A stretch of 64,000 bases of DNA, taken from NCBI GenBank assembly GCA_002729725.1, contig PBYS01000060.1:62001-126000 (forward strand), in the 5' to 3' direction. Within the stretch, counting starts at the first letter, position 1. Every line of letters begins with the position of its first letter. The notes under the pieces are model-generated. The model was given only the letters and a program-made list of their open reading frames with translations. It searched no databases and was not told where the DNA came from. The DNA is from Puniceicoccaceae bacterium (lineage in GTDB: Bacteria > Verrucomicrobiota > Verrucomicrobiia > Opitutales > Coraliomargaritaceae). Below, piece by piece: positions 1-8,738 of the stretch. The position numbers were made by a program, and so were the translations under genes.

Positions 1-3000
1 GTAAGGCAGCATTGCGCGCGATTTCCAATTCTTCGACCGAATCCTGCCCTGCTTGGACCAAGGCGACGCCGAGCCCCACCATGGCCATGTCGACCTGCTT
101 ACGCTGTCGCCGATCCGTTGCCCACTCCAAAGCACGCTCCAAGCTCGCCATCGCCGCTTCAGACTGCTGCTTCACTTCGTATTGCCATCCCGCATACAAG
201 ATCAAGTCTTCAAAACGCAGCGAGTCTCCCGATAATAATTCGGCAAACAAAGCATCGCACTGCTCAATCTGATCCGCACGCGATGCCGCTAACAAACGTA
301 GCCGCGGATCTTGTATCGAGTCTAAATGAGCTCCAAAATCCAAGGCGTCAATTTGCGCCCGTTGCTTCGCCGACATCATTCCTAATGACATGCCCGACCT
401 GCGCGTAGCCCCCTTTTCGAAATACAACGCGATTGGCAGCTCGACAAAGCCAGTTTGTAGCGGACTAAAGCTCGGAGCAGCATACTCGGCATTCGCCTGA
501 TTGACTATAATGTGTGGTATGATCTGTGCCAAAAATGCCTGTAGCTTTGGATCTTTGAGCAATTGCTGATGCGCTTCTAATTGCGTCAAAAAGCGCTTGG
601 TATCGCCCGCCTCAATCGCCAACAGTGATAACATATGAAAGGCCACGTGCACAGAATACTTGCCCTGCGCGCCAGCAGTCGAATTCGCGCATTGCTGATA
701 GCTGTGCTTCAGCAATGTAAGTAAGCGTGCCTGCTGCGCTTCGTTAAATTGAATCTCAACGAGCGCCTGTCCGTAATTATGGATATTGAGGAGTTGAGAC
801 ATGACGTTCAGTTGCCACTGTGCATCCAGCGATTCAAGAGACTCCAAAGAGCTAAGAATTGCATCTAACAGTGACGCATCCTGTTCTTCTTCGGACGACA
901 TCCTCAGTTGAAGCATCGCATATTGCAGTCCTAGCATCGGAGATTTCTTTAGGAAAGTGTCCACTCCGCGTTGCACGACCTCAGGACTGACGGCGAAAGG
1001 ATTATTTGCGATATATTGAAACAGAACACCCAGCGCGACCTCATCCTTGGGATGTTTTAACACATAATCATGTACACTCGTCAGCGCGTTACTGCCATTC
1101 ACTCCCCCATTTTGCATCGCGACCAATAGCTCAGGACTTGGTATGCCGCAGGCAGCCATTTGATCGATGGTCGCCTGACTCTGCGTCGCTGAAAGATCCA
1201 AAACCAGTCTCGTCAACTGCAAGGCAGTCCAACGATGTAGCGCCGACACACTATCCGGTAAGGCGACAAAACGAGTGATGCCACTCGCTACTGAAGAAGC
1301 AGCAGCATGTTGCCGATGTTGTTGCTGATATTTAAATACCTTATAGTTGTCTTGAGTAATGCGGAACAAATCGACCAGATCATCTGGCAGAGTGGCATAG
1401 CGCTCTTGCATGGACTTGGACATCGCAGTCGACGGTGCCGGAAGACGCGTCAACTCAGTCTCCTTGCCGCACAAATCAAGAAACAGCTGCAAAGCTTGCG
1501 CATCGCGCCCATTTTCACGATAACAAACCGCCAGCTGATAGCCGAGCCGCCAGTCATTCGGATACTGTTCAAGCGCTTTCAATGCTTCTGCTTCCGCATA
1601 ATCCCACTCGCCGTTGCTCATTAAAACATCGACAAAGGCTTCCAAGTTTTCAGGCGATTGCTGCGTCACCATGGTTGATTTAATCAGGCCAAAGGCCTGA
1701 TTAATTTCTCCAGAGCGTAAGTAAAACTGCACCAGTCGACGACGACTCGCATCCGTGGGATTCTGAGTTGCAATACGCTGCAGACTCGCCTCCGCCGCCA
1801 CATAGTCGCCTACGGACTCATAAACAGTGGCCAATTGGTCCAGCACCGCGATATTGTTCGGCTCCAGAATAGAGGCTTCGAGCAAGAGCGCACGACGCTG
1901 TTCCACGTAATTATTAAGCTGATACACCTGCGCCAAGGCCAGCAATGGCAGGATCGATTGACGGTTTGCGTCACGAAGGGCTTCAAGTTGCTGAATGAGT
2001 CCGTCCCAATCACCACTGGCCCGTGCGAGCTGAGCCAGCTCCCCGACCCAGCGCAGCTTCTCTTTGGGGTCTTCATTCGACTCATAAAGACGCCAGTAAA
2101 TACGCTCGGCTTCGGCGAATTGCTGTGATTGTCGGTATAAGTCGGCCAAGCGTAACTGTAGCTCGATCTCGTCATCAAACTGATGCCGCGCACGACGCAT
2201 TTGACGCACGGCCAGTTCCAATTGATTCGAAGCGACCAAGATGTCGGACTCGCGCAACCACACCTGCGGATCGCCGGGACTCAATTGTTTCCACTGCTCC
2301 AGCGCCACGAGCGCCCGCTCCCACTTGGCTTCGCTTTCCAAGAGTGATACATAATGACGCAGATTCACAGGATTGCGCCCTGCCGGTAACGCGACCAATT
2401 GCTCCATCGCCCGCAAGGCTTCATCCCGCCGTCCCCGACTTTCCCAAATGCGCACTTCCTCCGAGAGCGCGACGAGGCCCCCATGTTCACGAATTCGCTG
2501 CAAAGTCGCCTCGGAAGCAACGCGATCGCCCTGTAATTCCTGAAGCTGCGCCAACAGGCTCAGCTCGGACAGGACTAATGTGTCCGCCGACTGTAACTGC
2601 TGCACCACCTGCGTCTCTCCTTGATAGTCCTTAATCACGGAAGTGGCCAAGGTCACCGCCGCACTGACTTCCAGTGCGCTCTGTGCTTGCAACAACTGTG
2701 TGCGCACCCAAGGCAAGGCCTCCTCCGCAGCATTTAGATTCATCGCTAATCGACATAATTGCTGGAGATAAATCGTGTCCGTTTCGAACTCAGCCAAGCG
2801 AGCCTTTAGAAGTGTATAAGCCGCCCCCTCCTGCCGTGCAGATACCATCGACTGCGCAATGCGTAATAAACCATCACGCTGCTGACTCTCCGACAGCGCC
2901 TGCCACAATTGCAACGCTTCCTCAGCACGTTCGTTACGGATCAACCAAAATGCATAGCTTTCCACACAGTCCACATCCTCAGGAAAGCGCTCGGTCAAAG

Positions 3001-4261
3001 CGGCATACTGGGCCCCCGCCTCGGTTTCGAAACCATAACGTTCATACAGGCGAGTCACACGCAGGGCGTCATGCGAGTCCGAGGATAAGCACTGCGCATA
3101 GGCCTCAAGCGCCGAGCGGACGCCGGCTTCATCGTCCAATTGGCTGGAATAATCGACTAATTCTAAGTGGAGTGCGGCATCCTTCGGATATAACTGACAG
3201 AGCTGTCGCAACTCACTGCGCGCCGCTTCGATACGTCCGCTACGTGCCAGCAGCTGGATATAGCCCTCTCGATTGCCACGGTCGCCCGGTGTGAGTTGTA
3301 GTAGCTGTTGGTATTGCGCCACCGCTTCATCCACTTTGCCGGAACTCGCTAATAAATCGAGCCACACCTGACGCAGTCCCGTGCGTAAGGGATACTGCGC
3401 ACAGAGTTTCTCATAAAATTCCAAGGCGGCCGCGGCCCCCTGTGCGGCTCCGAGCGCTTGGTTGATCTGCACCAAGACTTCGCGCTCCAACCATGAGCCC
3501 GCCCCCACTCGATCCAGTAAGTCGCGATACAGTTCAAGTGCTGCGCCCTGCTGCCCCTGGCGCAGCAAAATGTCGCCGACCCACAAAGAATACAGGGCCC
3601 GTTGATACGGCTCACGCGTTGTCTTCACCAATTGCTCAGCGGTTGCCAAAGCTTCGGTCAACAGTCCTTCGCCGATTTGCAGATCAATCAGATCCTCCAT
3701 CAATTCACTCTCGTTCGGATACGCCTGCAGCAACTGCTGCCAAGCCGCATTGGCATTCTCAAACTGACCGGCACGGGCATACGCCGTGCCCAATAAGCGT
3801 TGTCCCTCGATTGCCTGAACCTCATCTAGCTCCAACTTCAAGGCAGCCTGTAAACTCTCGACCGCTTCCGCATAGCGCAATAAGGACAATTGCACCCGTG
3901 CGAGCTCCAAGCGTAAGACCCCAGACTGCGGTTCCAGCGCCACCGCCGAGCGCAAAGCACGCAAGGCTTGGCCCTCATCACCTTGATAGAGGTAAAAAGT
4001 CGCTAACAAGCGCAAGTGCACCACAGTGGCCGCGTCCTGACTCGCCGCCTGCTTTAGAAACACCTCCAACGCATCGATTTCATTTGCATCCAACCACGCA
4101 TCATAAAAGCGCTGATACAGCACTGCTGAATCGGGCCTGCGCTGCAGCATCTGGTAGTATTTATCCGCATCGGAACTTAATTCAAGTGCCCTCGCGGGCA
4201 TGGGCCCAATTAAAAGCAACAAACAAAGACTGAGGTAAAGTCCGAAAGTGGAGTGTGACAT
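1..4261 (-). CDS. Large secreted TPR-repeat protein, C-terminus beyond the window
   Basis: The minus-strand reading frame is open from an ATG at 4261-4259 to the left edge, so at least 1,420 residues are present and the stop lies outside. The N-terminus reads as a signal peptide (hydrophobic LCLLLLIG core, likely cut after PARA), so the protein is exported, probably to the periplasm or cell surface. The rest is almost entirely helical A/L/Y/E-rich sequence with recurring 34-residue-like units (for example ARVQLSLLRYAEAVESLQAA), typical of tetratricopeptide repeats used for protein interaction. No catalytic domain was recognised in the parts I translated. It is divergent from malQ across a short intergenic region. 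Similar giant TPR proteins occur beside pilus, secretion and polysaccharide loci, but a specific role cannot be read here. The family call is firm and the function is unknown. Confidence 0.8.
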   Translation of the reverse strand, partial: MSHSTFGLYLSLCLLLLIGPMPARALELSSDADKYYQMLQRRPDSAVLYQRFYDAWLDANEIDALEVFLKQAASQDAATVVHLRLLATFYLYQGDEGQALRALRSAVALEPQSGVLRLELARVQLSLLRYAEAVESLQAALKLELDEVQAIEGQRLLGTAYARAGQFENANAAWQQLLQAYPNESELMEDLIDLQIGEGLLTEALATAEQLVKTTREPYQRALYSLWVGDILLRQGQQGAALELYRDLLDRVGAGSWLEREVLVQINQALGAAQGAAAALEFYEKLCAQYPLRTGLRQVWLDLLASSGKVDEAVAQYQQLLQLTPGDRGNREGYIQLLARSGRIEAARSELRQLCQLYPKDAALHLELVDYSSQLDDEAGVRSALEAYAQCLSSDSHDALRVTRLYERYGFETEAGAQYAALTERFPEDVDCVESYAFWLIRNERAEEALQLWQALSESQQRDGLLRIAQSMVSARQEGAAYTLLKARLAEFETDTIYLQQLCRLAMNLNAAEEALPWVRTQLLQAQSALEVSAAVTLATSVIKDYQGETQVVQQLQSADTLVLSELSLLAQLQELQGDRVASEATLQRIREHGGLVALSEEVRIWESRGRRDEALRAMEQLVALPAGRNPVNLRHYVSLLESEAKWERALVALEQWKQLSPGDPQVWLRESDILVASNQLELAVRQMRRARHQFDDEIELQLRLADLYRQSQQFAEAERIYWRLYESNEDPKEKLRWVGELAQLARASGDWDGLIQQLEALRDANRQSILPLLALAQVYQLNNYVEQRRALLLEASILEPNNIAVLDQLATVYESVGDYVAAEASLQRIATQNPTDASRRRLVQFYLRSGEINQAFGLIKSTMVTQQSPENLEAFVDVLMSNGEWDYAEAEALKALEQYPNDWRLGYQLAVCYRENGRDAQALQLFLDLCGKETELTRLPAPSTAMSKSMQERYATLPDDLVDLFRITQDNYKVFKYQQQHRQHAAASSVASGITRFVALPDSVSALHRWTALQLTRLVLDLSATQSQATIDQMAACGIPSPELLVAMQNGGVNGSNALTSVHDYVLKHPKDEVALGVLFQYIANNPFAVSPEVVQRGVDTFLKKSPMLGLQYAMLQLRMSSEEEQDASLLDAILSSLESLESLDAQWQLNVMSQLLNIHNYGQALVEIQFNEAQQARLLTLLKHSYQQCANSTAGAQGKYSVHVAFHMLSLLAIEAGDTKRFLTQLEAHQQLLKDPKLQAFLAQIIPHIIVNQANAEYAAPSFSPLQTGFVELPIALYFEKGATRRSGMSLGMMSAKQRAQIDALDFGAHLDSIQDPRLRLLAASRADQIEQCDALFAELLSGDSLRFEDLILYAGWQYEVKQQSEAAMASLERALEWATDRRQRKQVDMAMVGLGVALVQAGQDSVEELEIARNAAL

Positions 4262-4553
4262 GAACTTGGTATCGGGGGGGCGGGAGAACTCCGTATAGCT
4301 CGCTAAGCAATGGATAAAAAGCTGGAGATGGAGCGGCCAATGTCTAACGAAACGTAAATACGTGTCAACCACGCATTATTAATGTATTTCAAATAAAGTG
4401 AATCACGCGCAGTCCAGGAGTGAATAGTGATTGCAATCAAGTGACCGACGCAAAAGTATATTAGAGAATTTGGCCCTCCAAATTGAAGGCACCCAAACCG
4501 CTGAAAATTTCCAGCTTCAATCAGACTCTGAACAAAAAAATTCCATCCTCTCT
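4262..4553. other. Intergenic region between divergent TPR gene and malQ
   Basis: This gap is shared by two divergent genes. It contains a G-rich tract (seven G, C, three G at 4274-4284) just upstream of the TPR gene. It also contains an AGGAG at 4416-4420, ten bases before a TTG at 4431 that is in frame with malQ. I see no convincing sigma-70 or sigma-54 promoter and no structured RNA. Confidence 0.4.
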
Positions 4554-6080
4554 ATGAGCCAAGCACCTCTTTATAACTGGTTAAATGAACGCACTGCAGG
4601 TGCATTGCTACATGTCAGCTCCTTGCCCTCGGATACGGGGATCGGTAATTTGGGCGAAGGTGCTTACCGCTACATCGATTTCTTGCACAACTCGGGCTTA
4701 TCGGTATGGCAAATCTGTCCGCTGGGCCCGACGGGCTTTGGAGATTCCCCCTATCAATGTTTTTCGGCCTTTGCCGGGAATCCATATTTCATCGATCTAA
4801 AGCCGCTGCTTGCGGAGGGATTGATCACGGATGAAGAGTATGAAAGCTTGGCAGCGCTGCCCCGGGAGCATGTCGATTATGGAGCACTTTATCATGCGAT
4901 TTGGCCTGTATTAGGGGCCGCCTATCAGCGTTTTAAAGCCTCTAAAAAGAAGCAATTTCTAGATTACGGCTCGATTACTAAATTTCGCAAGGCGCAGGGA
5001 GCTTGGCTAGAGGACTATGCCCTCTTCCTAGCCTTAAAGCAGGACTTCGGCGGTGCTTGCTGGCTGGACTGGCCCGCCGCTTATCGCAGCGCCGCCAGTG
5101 CTCGAACTCAAGAAATCTCGGACTCAGTCCGTGAGGCCGCGAATGCGCATGTGTTTTATCAATATCTGTTCTACGCTCAATTGGCGAAACTGCGTGCCTA
5201 TGCAGGCAGTCAAGGGGTTGAAATCATGGGTGACGCCCCGATCTTCGTCGCCCTGGATAGCTCGGATGTGTGGGCCAACCCAGAACTCTTTCAGCTAGAC
5301 AAAGACGGTCAGCCCAAAGCGGTGGCTGGGGTGCCGCCTGATTATTTTGCCGCGGATGGACAGCTGTGGGGCAATCCTCTCTACGATTGGAAGGTGCACC
5401 AGCAGACCGACTTCGCATGGTGGATACAGCGCATCCAGTCGAACTTAGAGTTTTACGATATCGTGCGTCTCGATCACTTCCGTGGTTTTGAGTCCTATTG
5501 GTCGGTGCCGGCAGGTGAAAAGACTGCGCGCAATGGCACTTGGACCCCCTGCCCCGGCTTGGAATTGTTTCAAGCCATCCGCGCGGCTTGCCCGGATGCG
5601 AAGCTTGTGGCGGAAGATCTCGGCATCATCACCGATGAAGTCAATGCCTTGCGCCAAGCGACTGGCCTTCCCGGCATGGCTGTTCTGCAGTTTGCTTTTG
5701 GTGGCGAAGCGGACAACGCCTATTTGCCCCACAACTACGAGCGGAATTGCGTCGCCTACTCAGGCACACATGACAACGACACGACAATCGGCTGGTATCA
5801 AGGTCTAGACGAGGCCACGCAAGACCACATTCGTCGATACATCGGCGTCTCGGGAGATGAGATTGCTTGGGATTTTATTCGACTGGCGATTAAATCCAGT
5901 GCGCATTTGGCGGTCTTCCCCTTGCAGGATCTCATGAGTCTTGGCAGTGAAGCTCGCTTAAATACGCCCGGAGCGCCGACAGGCAATTGGCAGTGGCGTT
6001 ACTTGCCGCATCAACTCGATGCGCTGGAAACGCAAAGTGCAGATTATCTGCGCGACTTACTCCAGCTTTACGGTAGATAG
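4554..6080 (+). CDS. malQ: 4-alpha-glucanotransferase (amylomaltase), GH77
   Basis: This cytoplasmic enzyme moves alpha-1,4-glucan segments between maltodextrins and releases glucose, in glycogen/maltodextrin turnover. GH77 marks are clear: the N-terminal RTAGALLHVSSLPSDTGIG block, the nucleophile region RLDHFRGFESYW, the acid/base region AEDLG and the transition-state region GTHDNDTTIGWY. From ATG 4554 it is about 508 residues, the usual bacterial MalQ length. The frame stays open upstream to a TTG at 4431 with a well-spaced AGGAG. That start would add 41 residues that do not look like MalQ, so I prefer 4554, but 4431 cannot be excluded. It stands alone. The glycogen-branching gene glgB is also in this window, about 47 kb away. 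Confidence 0.95.
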   Translation: MSQAPLYNWLNERTAGALLHVSSLPSDTGIGNLGEGAYRYIDFLHNSGLSVWQICPLGPTGFGDSPYQCFSAFAGNPYFIDLKPLLAEGLITDEEYESLAALPREHVDYGALYHAIWPVLGAAYQRFKASKKKQFLDYGSITKFRKAQGAWLEDYALFLALKQDFGGACWLDWPAAYRSAASARTQEISDSVREAANAHVFYQYLFYAQLAKLRAYAGSQGVEIMGDAPIFVALDSSDVWANPELFQLDKDGQPKAVAGVPPDYFAADGQLWGNPLYDWKVHQQTDFAWWIQRIQSNLEFYDIVRLDHFRGFESYWSVPAGEKTARNGTWTPCPGLELFQAIRAACPDAKLVAEDLGIITDEVNALRQATGLPGMAVLQFAFGGEADNAYLPHNYERNCVAYSGTHDNDTTIGWYQGLDEATQDHIRRYIGVSGDEIAWDFIRLAIKSSAHLAVFPLQDLMSLGSEARLNTPGAPTGNWQWRYLPHQLDALETQSADYLRDLLQLYGR

Positions 6081-6254
6081 GTAGCAGCATTTGTTAATCA
6101 CAAAGTGCTTTTTACGAGCTTCTTACGAGCGCGTGCATTCACTGAACGCATAACACGAATAATGCGTCCACTACGTTCTTTTTATTTGCAAGCAATGGTC
6201 TTGCACGCACTTTTATATGAGGCAAATACCATCGACATTTAACTTCACCTAATA

Positions 6255-6986
6255 GTGGCTGAACCCTCAAATATGCATAAAGAATCTAACTTCTGGGCAC
6301 AAGAAATCCTGTCAGGTGATGTCGAAAAATGGCACCGGCGCTCAGCCTTAAAGCGCCTGCGTTGGCGCGTGATTATTCGTGCAACCCTGGGGTTGAAGCG
6401 TTTGGTAGATATTGTGGGAGCCTTGGCAGCGATCGTAGTAAGTTCCCCCATTTTTATACTGACGGCATTGGCGATTAAATTGGATGATGGTGGTCCCGTG
6501 CTTTTTAAGCAGATTCGAGTGGGCGCAGGCGGTGAGTTGTTCGAAATTTGGAAGTTTCGCTCGATGGTTCTTAATGCCGACCAAATTAAAGATGAGATCT
6601 TAGAGCAAAATGAGCATGGGGATAGCGGTGTGACCTTTAAGATGAAAGACGACCCGCGTATTACCAAGCCAGGCAAGTGGATTCGTAAGTTGTCGATCGA
6701 TGAATTTCCTCAATTTTTCAATGTATTGATCGGCAATATGTCTCTGGTGGGACCAAGACCGCCAGTGCCACGTGAAGTCGCGCTTTACGGGGCGCGCCAC
6801 TTGCGTCGACTTCGTGCGAAGCCAGGAATCACCTGTTTATGGCAAATTGGAGGGCGTGCGGACATTGATTTCGAAGGTCAGGTGCGCTTAGATTTACAAT
6901 ATATACACTCGCAAGGCTTTTGGTCCGACTTGGTCATTTTGATTAAGACAGTGCCTGCAGTATTACTAGGAAAGGGGGCTTATTAA
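6255..6986 (+). CDS. Polyisoprenyl-phosphate sugar-1-phosphate transferase (WbaP/WcaJ-like)
   Basis: This inner-membrane enzyme is likely to start repeat-unit assembly by transferring a sugar-1-phosphate from a nucleotide sugar to undecaprenyl phosphate. The bacterial sugar transferase domain fills the protein: one membrane helix (about residues 50-75, VDIVGALAAIVVSSPIFILT), then FEIWKFRSM, DDPRITKPGKWIRK, LSIDEFPQFFNVL, MSLVGPRPP and KPGITCLWQIGGR. At 243 residues it is the short monotopic form without the multi-helix N-terminal region. The start is GTG 6255, with ATG 6273 as an alternative and no clear ribosome-binding site at either. It opens the long plus-strand exopolysaccharide and signalling string. 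The 174-base gap upstream holds a repeated TTACGAGC (6112 and 6123) but no promoter I can defend. Confidence 0.92.
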   Translation: MAEPSNMHKESNFWAQEILSGDVEKWHRRSALKRLRWRVIIRATLGLKRLVDIVGALAAIVVSSPIFILTALAIKLDDGGPVLFKQIRVGAGGELFEIWKFRSMVLNADQIKDEILEQNEHGDSGVTFKMKDDPRITKPGKWIRKLSIDEFPQFFNVLIGNMSLVGPRPPVPREVALYGARHLRRLRAKPGITCLWQIGGRADIDFEGQVRLDLQYIHSQGFWSDLVILIKTVPAVLLGKGAY

Positions 6987-6989
6987 GAT

Positions 6990-8165
6990 ATGAGCGAAAT
7001 CCCTGAATTGAATCGAACTGGCCCCATTGAATGGCGGCTCGCCCTGCCCGACTGGGGACGACTGGACACTGTTTGGGAGCGTCGTCTGCCCTTCGCACTC
7101 TGGCATGTCGGCGAGCAAGCTTTGCTCTTTCATTGGTTAGATGCAGCGGTGGATCAAGGCTCGGAAAAAGTGGTGCTCTACATTTCTGACCGCCCAAGTG
7201 ATGTCCGTAAAGCAGTGGAAAAAGCGACTCTCTGGCCCATTGAAATTGAGATCGTGACAGTGCCCAGTATTCAAGGCTTAGATTGGGATGATTGCATCAA
7301 TCACTTACCGAGGACCCCTGCCCTCACAACAGAGCCTGAGGCCGGCTGGGGCCTGATTAAATATTGGCATCAGTTAGAACAGGACTGGCTCACCACATTC
7401 ACGGAAGAAACCAAAAGCTACGGTATTTATGCGGCCATTGGGCGTAGTTGCGAAATCGCCTCCGATGCGAAATTGAATCCCCCTTTCTGGCTGGGAAATC
7501 ACGTGTCGATCGGGCCTGGCTCTGTGATCGGCCCCGGTGCTGTGGTTGAAGATGGTTGCATCGTTGCCGGCATGAGTCGACTCGAACGCGCTCACTTAGC
7601 GGCACATACTTACTTGGGGCCCGAAACGGACTTGGTGGACAGCATCATCCATCGCAACAATTTGTTAAACATGAGGCATGGGGCCTATGTTCGGGGCTTA
7701 GAGGACTTTGTTGCCTCTAGCTTGCAATCATCCGGTGGCAAGCCTCACCAACAAAAACACGCGTCAATACGGGATCGATTACGTGCCTTACGTCTACTCT
7801 GGCGCTGGCGCAATCATTCTAAGGCTGAGGGCCATTTTCAGGGAGTTGATGGCAGGCAATGGCCCTGCTTAAACAGTCGTTCGATAGAAGACCGCGGCCC
7901 CTGGCTAGGCCTTGTCATTAAAGGTAAATTAGCGCTATTCGGCATTACGCCCCGTGAAGCGTCTACGCTAGACGAACTACCCGAGGAGTGGCAGTCCATC
8001 TTACGCAAGGCACCCTTGGGGGCCTTTAGCTATGCGGATGTCATGGGCGCGCATGAACCTGGTGATATGGATGAAGCGCTCCACTGTGTATATCATGCCA
8101 CTACGGACGAGGCGCTTTGCCGCCAACTCTTTGATAATTGGCTGATGGATATTCTAGGGAATTAA
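6990..8165 (+). CDS. GlmU-like protein: nucleotidyltransferase-like N-terminus, hexapeptide beta-helix, sugar-transferase-like tail
   Basis: It starts three bases after the sugar transferase, so the two are probably co-translated. The N-terminal part (about 1-150) looks like a nucleotide-sugar pyrophosphorylase fold, but I do not see the canonical GxGTR dinucleotide-binding loop, so activity is doubtful. The middle (about 155-235) has hexapeptide repeats of a left-handed beta-helix (HVSIGPGSVIGPGAVVEDG). The C-terminal 90 residues (PLGAFSYADVMG and around) seem to resemble the tail of bacterial sugar transferases, without their catalytic blocks. That resemblance is from memory and weak. It may scaffold or regulate the initiating transferase. 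Function is not assigned; the hexapeptide region is the sure part. Confidence 0.55.
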   Translation: MSEIPELNRTGPIEWRLALPDWGRLDTVWERRLPFALWHVGEQALLFHWLDAAVDQGSEKVVLYISDRPSDVRKAVEKATLWPIEIEIVTVPSIQGLDWDDCINHLPRTPALTTEPEAGWGLIKYWHQLEQDWLTTFTEETKSYGIYAAIGRSCEIASDAKLNPPFWLGNHVSIGPGSVIGPGAVVEDGCIVAGMSRLERAHLAAHTYLGPETDLVDSIIHRNNLLNMRHGAYVRGLEDFVASSLQSSGGKPHQQKHASIRDRLRALRLLWRWRNHSKAEGHFQGVDGRQWPCLNSRSIEDRGPWLGLVIKGKLALFGITPREASTLDELPEEWQSILRKAPLGAFSYADVMGAHEPGDMDEALHCVYHATTDEALCRQLFDNWLMDILGN

Positions 8166-8186
8166 CAATATGAGAAAGGTGACGAC

Positions 8187-8738
8187 ATGAAAGGTATGGT
8201 ATTTACAAATTTCCTCGAAATGGTCGAGGAGCGCTACGGCATCGATATGGTGGACACGATTATTGATGCATCGGATTTGCCATCCAATGGTGCCTATACA
8301 GCCGTCGGCACTTACCCGCATACTGAAATGGTCAGTTTGCTCATTTCGCTGGAAAAAGAAACCGGCGTCACTGTCTCTGAGCTTTTAGTGCTCTATGGCA
8401 CGTATCTTTTTGGTAAACTCGCGCAAGGCTACCCTGTGATGCTAACGGATTGCAATTGTAGCCGTGATCTATTGATTCGCCTCGACGGCGTCGTGCATGT
8501 GGAAGTCGCTAAGCTTTATCCGGACGCGGAACTTCCTCGATTTAAAACAGTGGAGCTGCCCAATGGAGATCTGGAGATGACCTACCTCTCTGATCGGCAT
8601 CTTGAAGACTTAGCCGAAGGATTGCTGCGTGGCAGTCTCGTGCATTTCAAAGATCAAGCCACAATTACGAGGCACCCTCAAGCGGACGGCAGCGGCGTCG
8701 TCTTTAAAGTGTGCTATGCAGCAAACACGGACCGTTAA
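8187..8738 (+). CDS. H-NOX heme nitric-oxide sensor protein
   Basis: This is a soluble stand-alone heme-binding NO sensor of 183 residues, the normal H-NOX length. Family marks are the MKGMVFTNFLEMVEERYG start, the proximal heme ligand His104 in VVHVEVAKLYP, the conserved Pro112 and the heme-propionate motif Y133-x-S135-x-R137. The position five after Arg137, where O2-binding H-NOX proteins carry Tyr, is Leu142 by counting, which favours NO-selective binding. AAAGGTGACGAC precedes the ATG. The stop overlaps the start of the next gene (TAATG), a hybrid kinase whose N-terminus resembles H-NOX-associated kinases. The pair is therefore an NO sensor and its kinase. In other bacteria NO-bound H-NOX usually inhibits its partner kinase and affects biofilm. 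Confidence 0.95.
   Translation: MKGMVFTNFLEMVEERYGIDMVDTIIDASDLPSNGAYTAVGTYPHTEMVSLLISLEKETGVTVSELLVLYGTYLFGKLAQGYPVMLTDCNCSRDLLIRLDGVVHVEVAKLYPDAELPRFKTVELPNGDLEMTYLSDRHLEDLAEGLLRGSLVHFKDQATITRHPQADGSGVVFKVCYAANTDR

Noticed and set aside
3493..4233. Plus-strand 246-residue ORF, and a similar one at 2023-2634
   Set aside because: Both lie antisense to the large TPR gene and have Pro/Arg/Ser-rich composition typical of a shadow frame.
4431..4553. TTG-started N-terminal extension of malQ
   Set aside because: A good AGGAG precedes it, but the 41 added residues do not look like MalQ and the protein is already full length from 4554.
6112..6130. Direct repeat TTACGAGC upstream of the sugar transferase
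   Set aside because: Only two short copies; too little to call a regulatory site or mobile-element scar.
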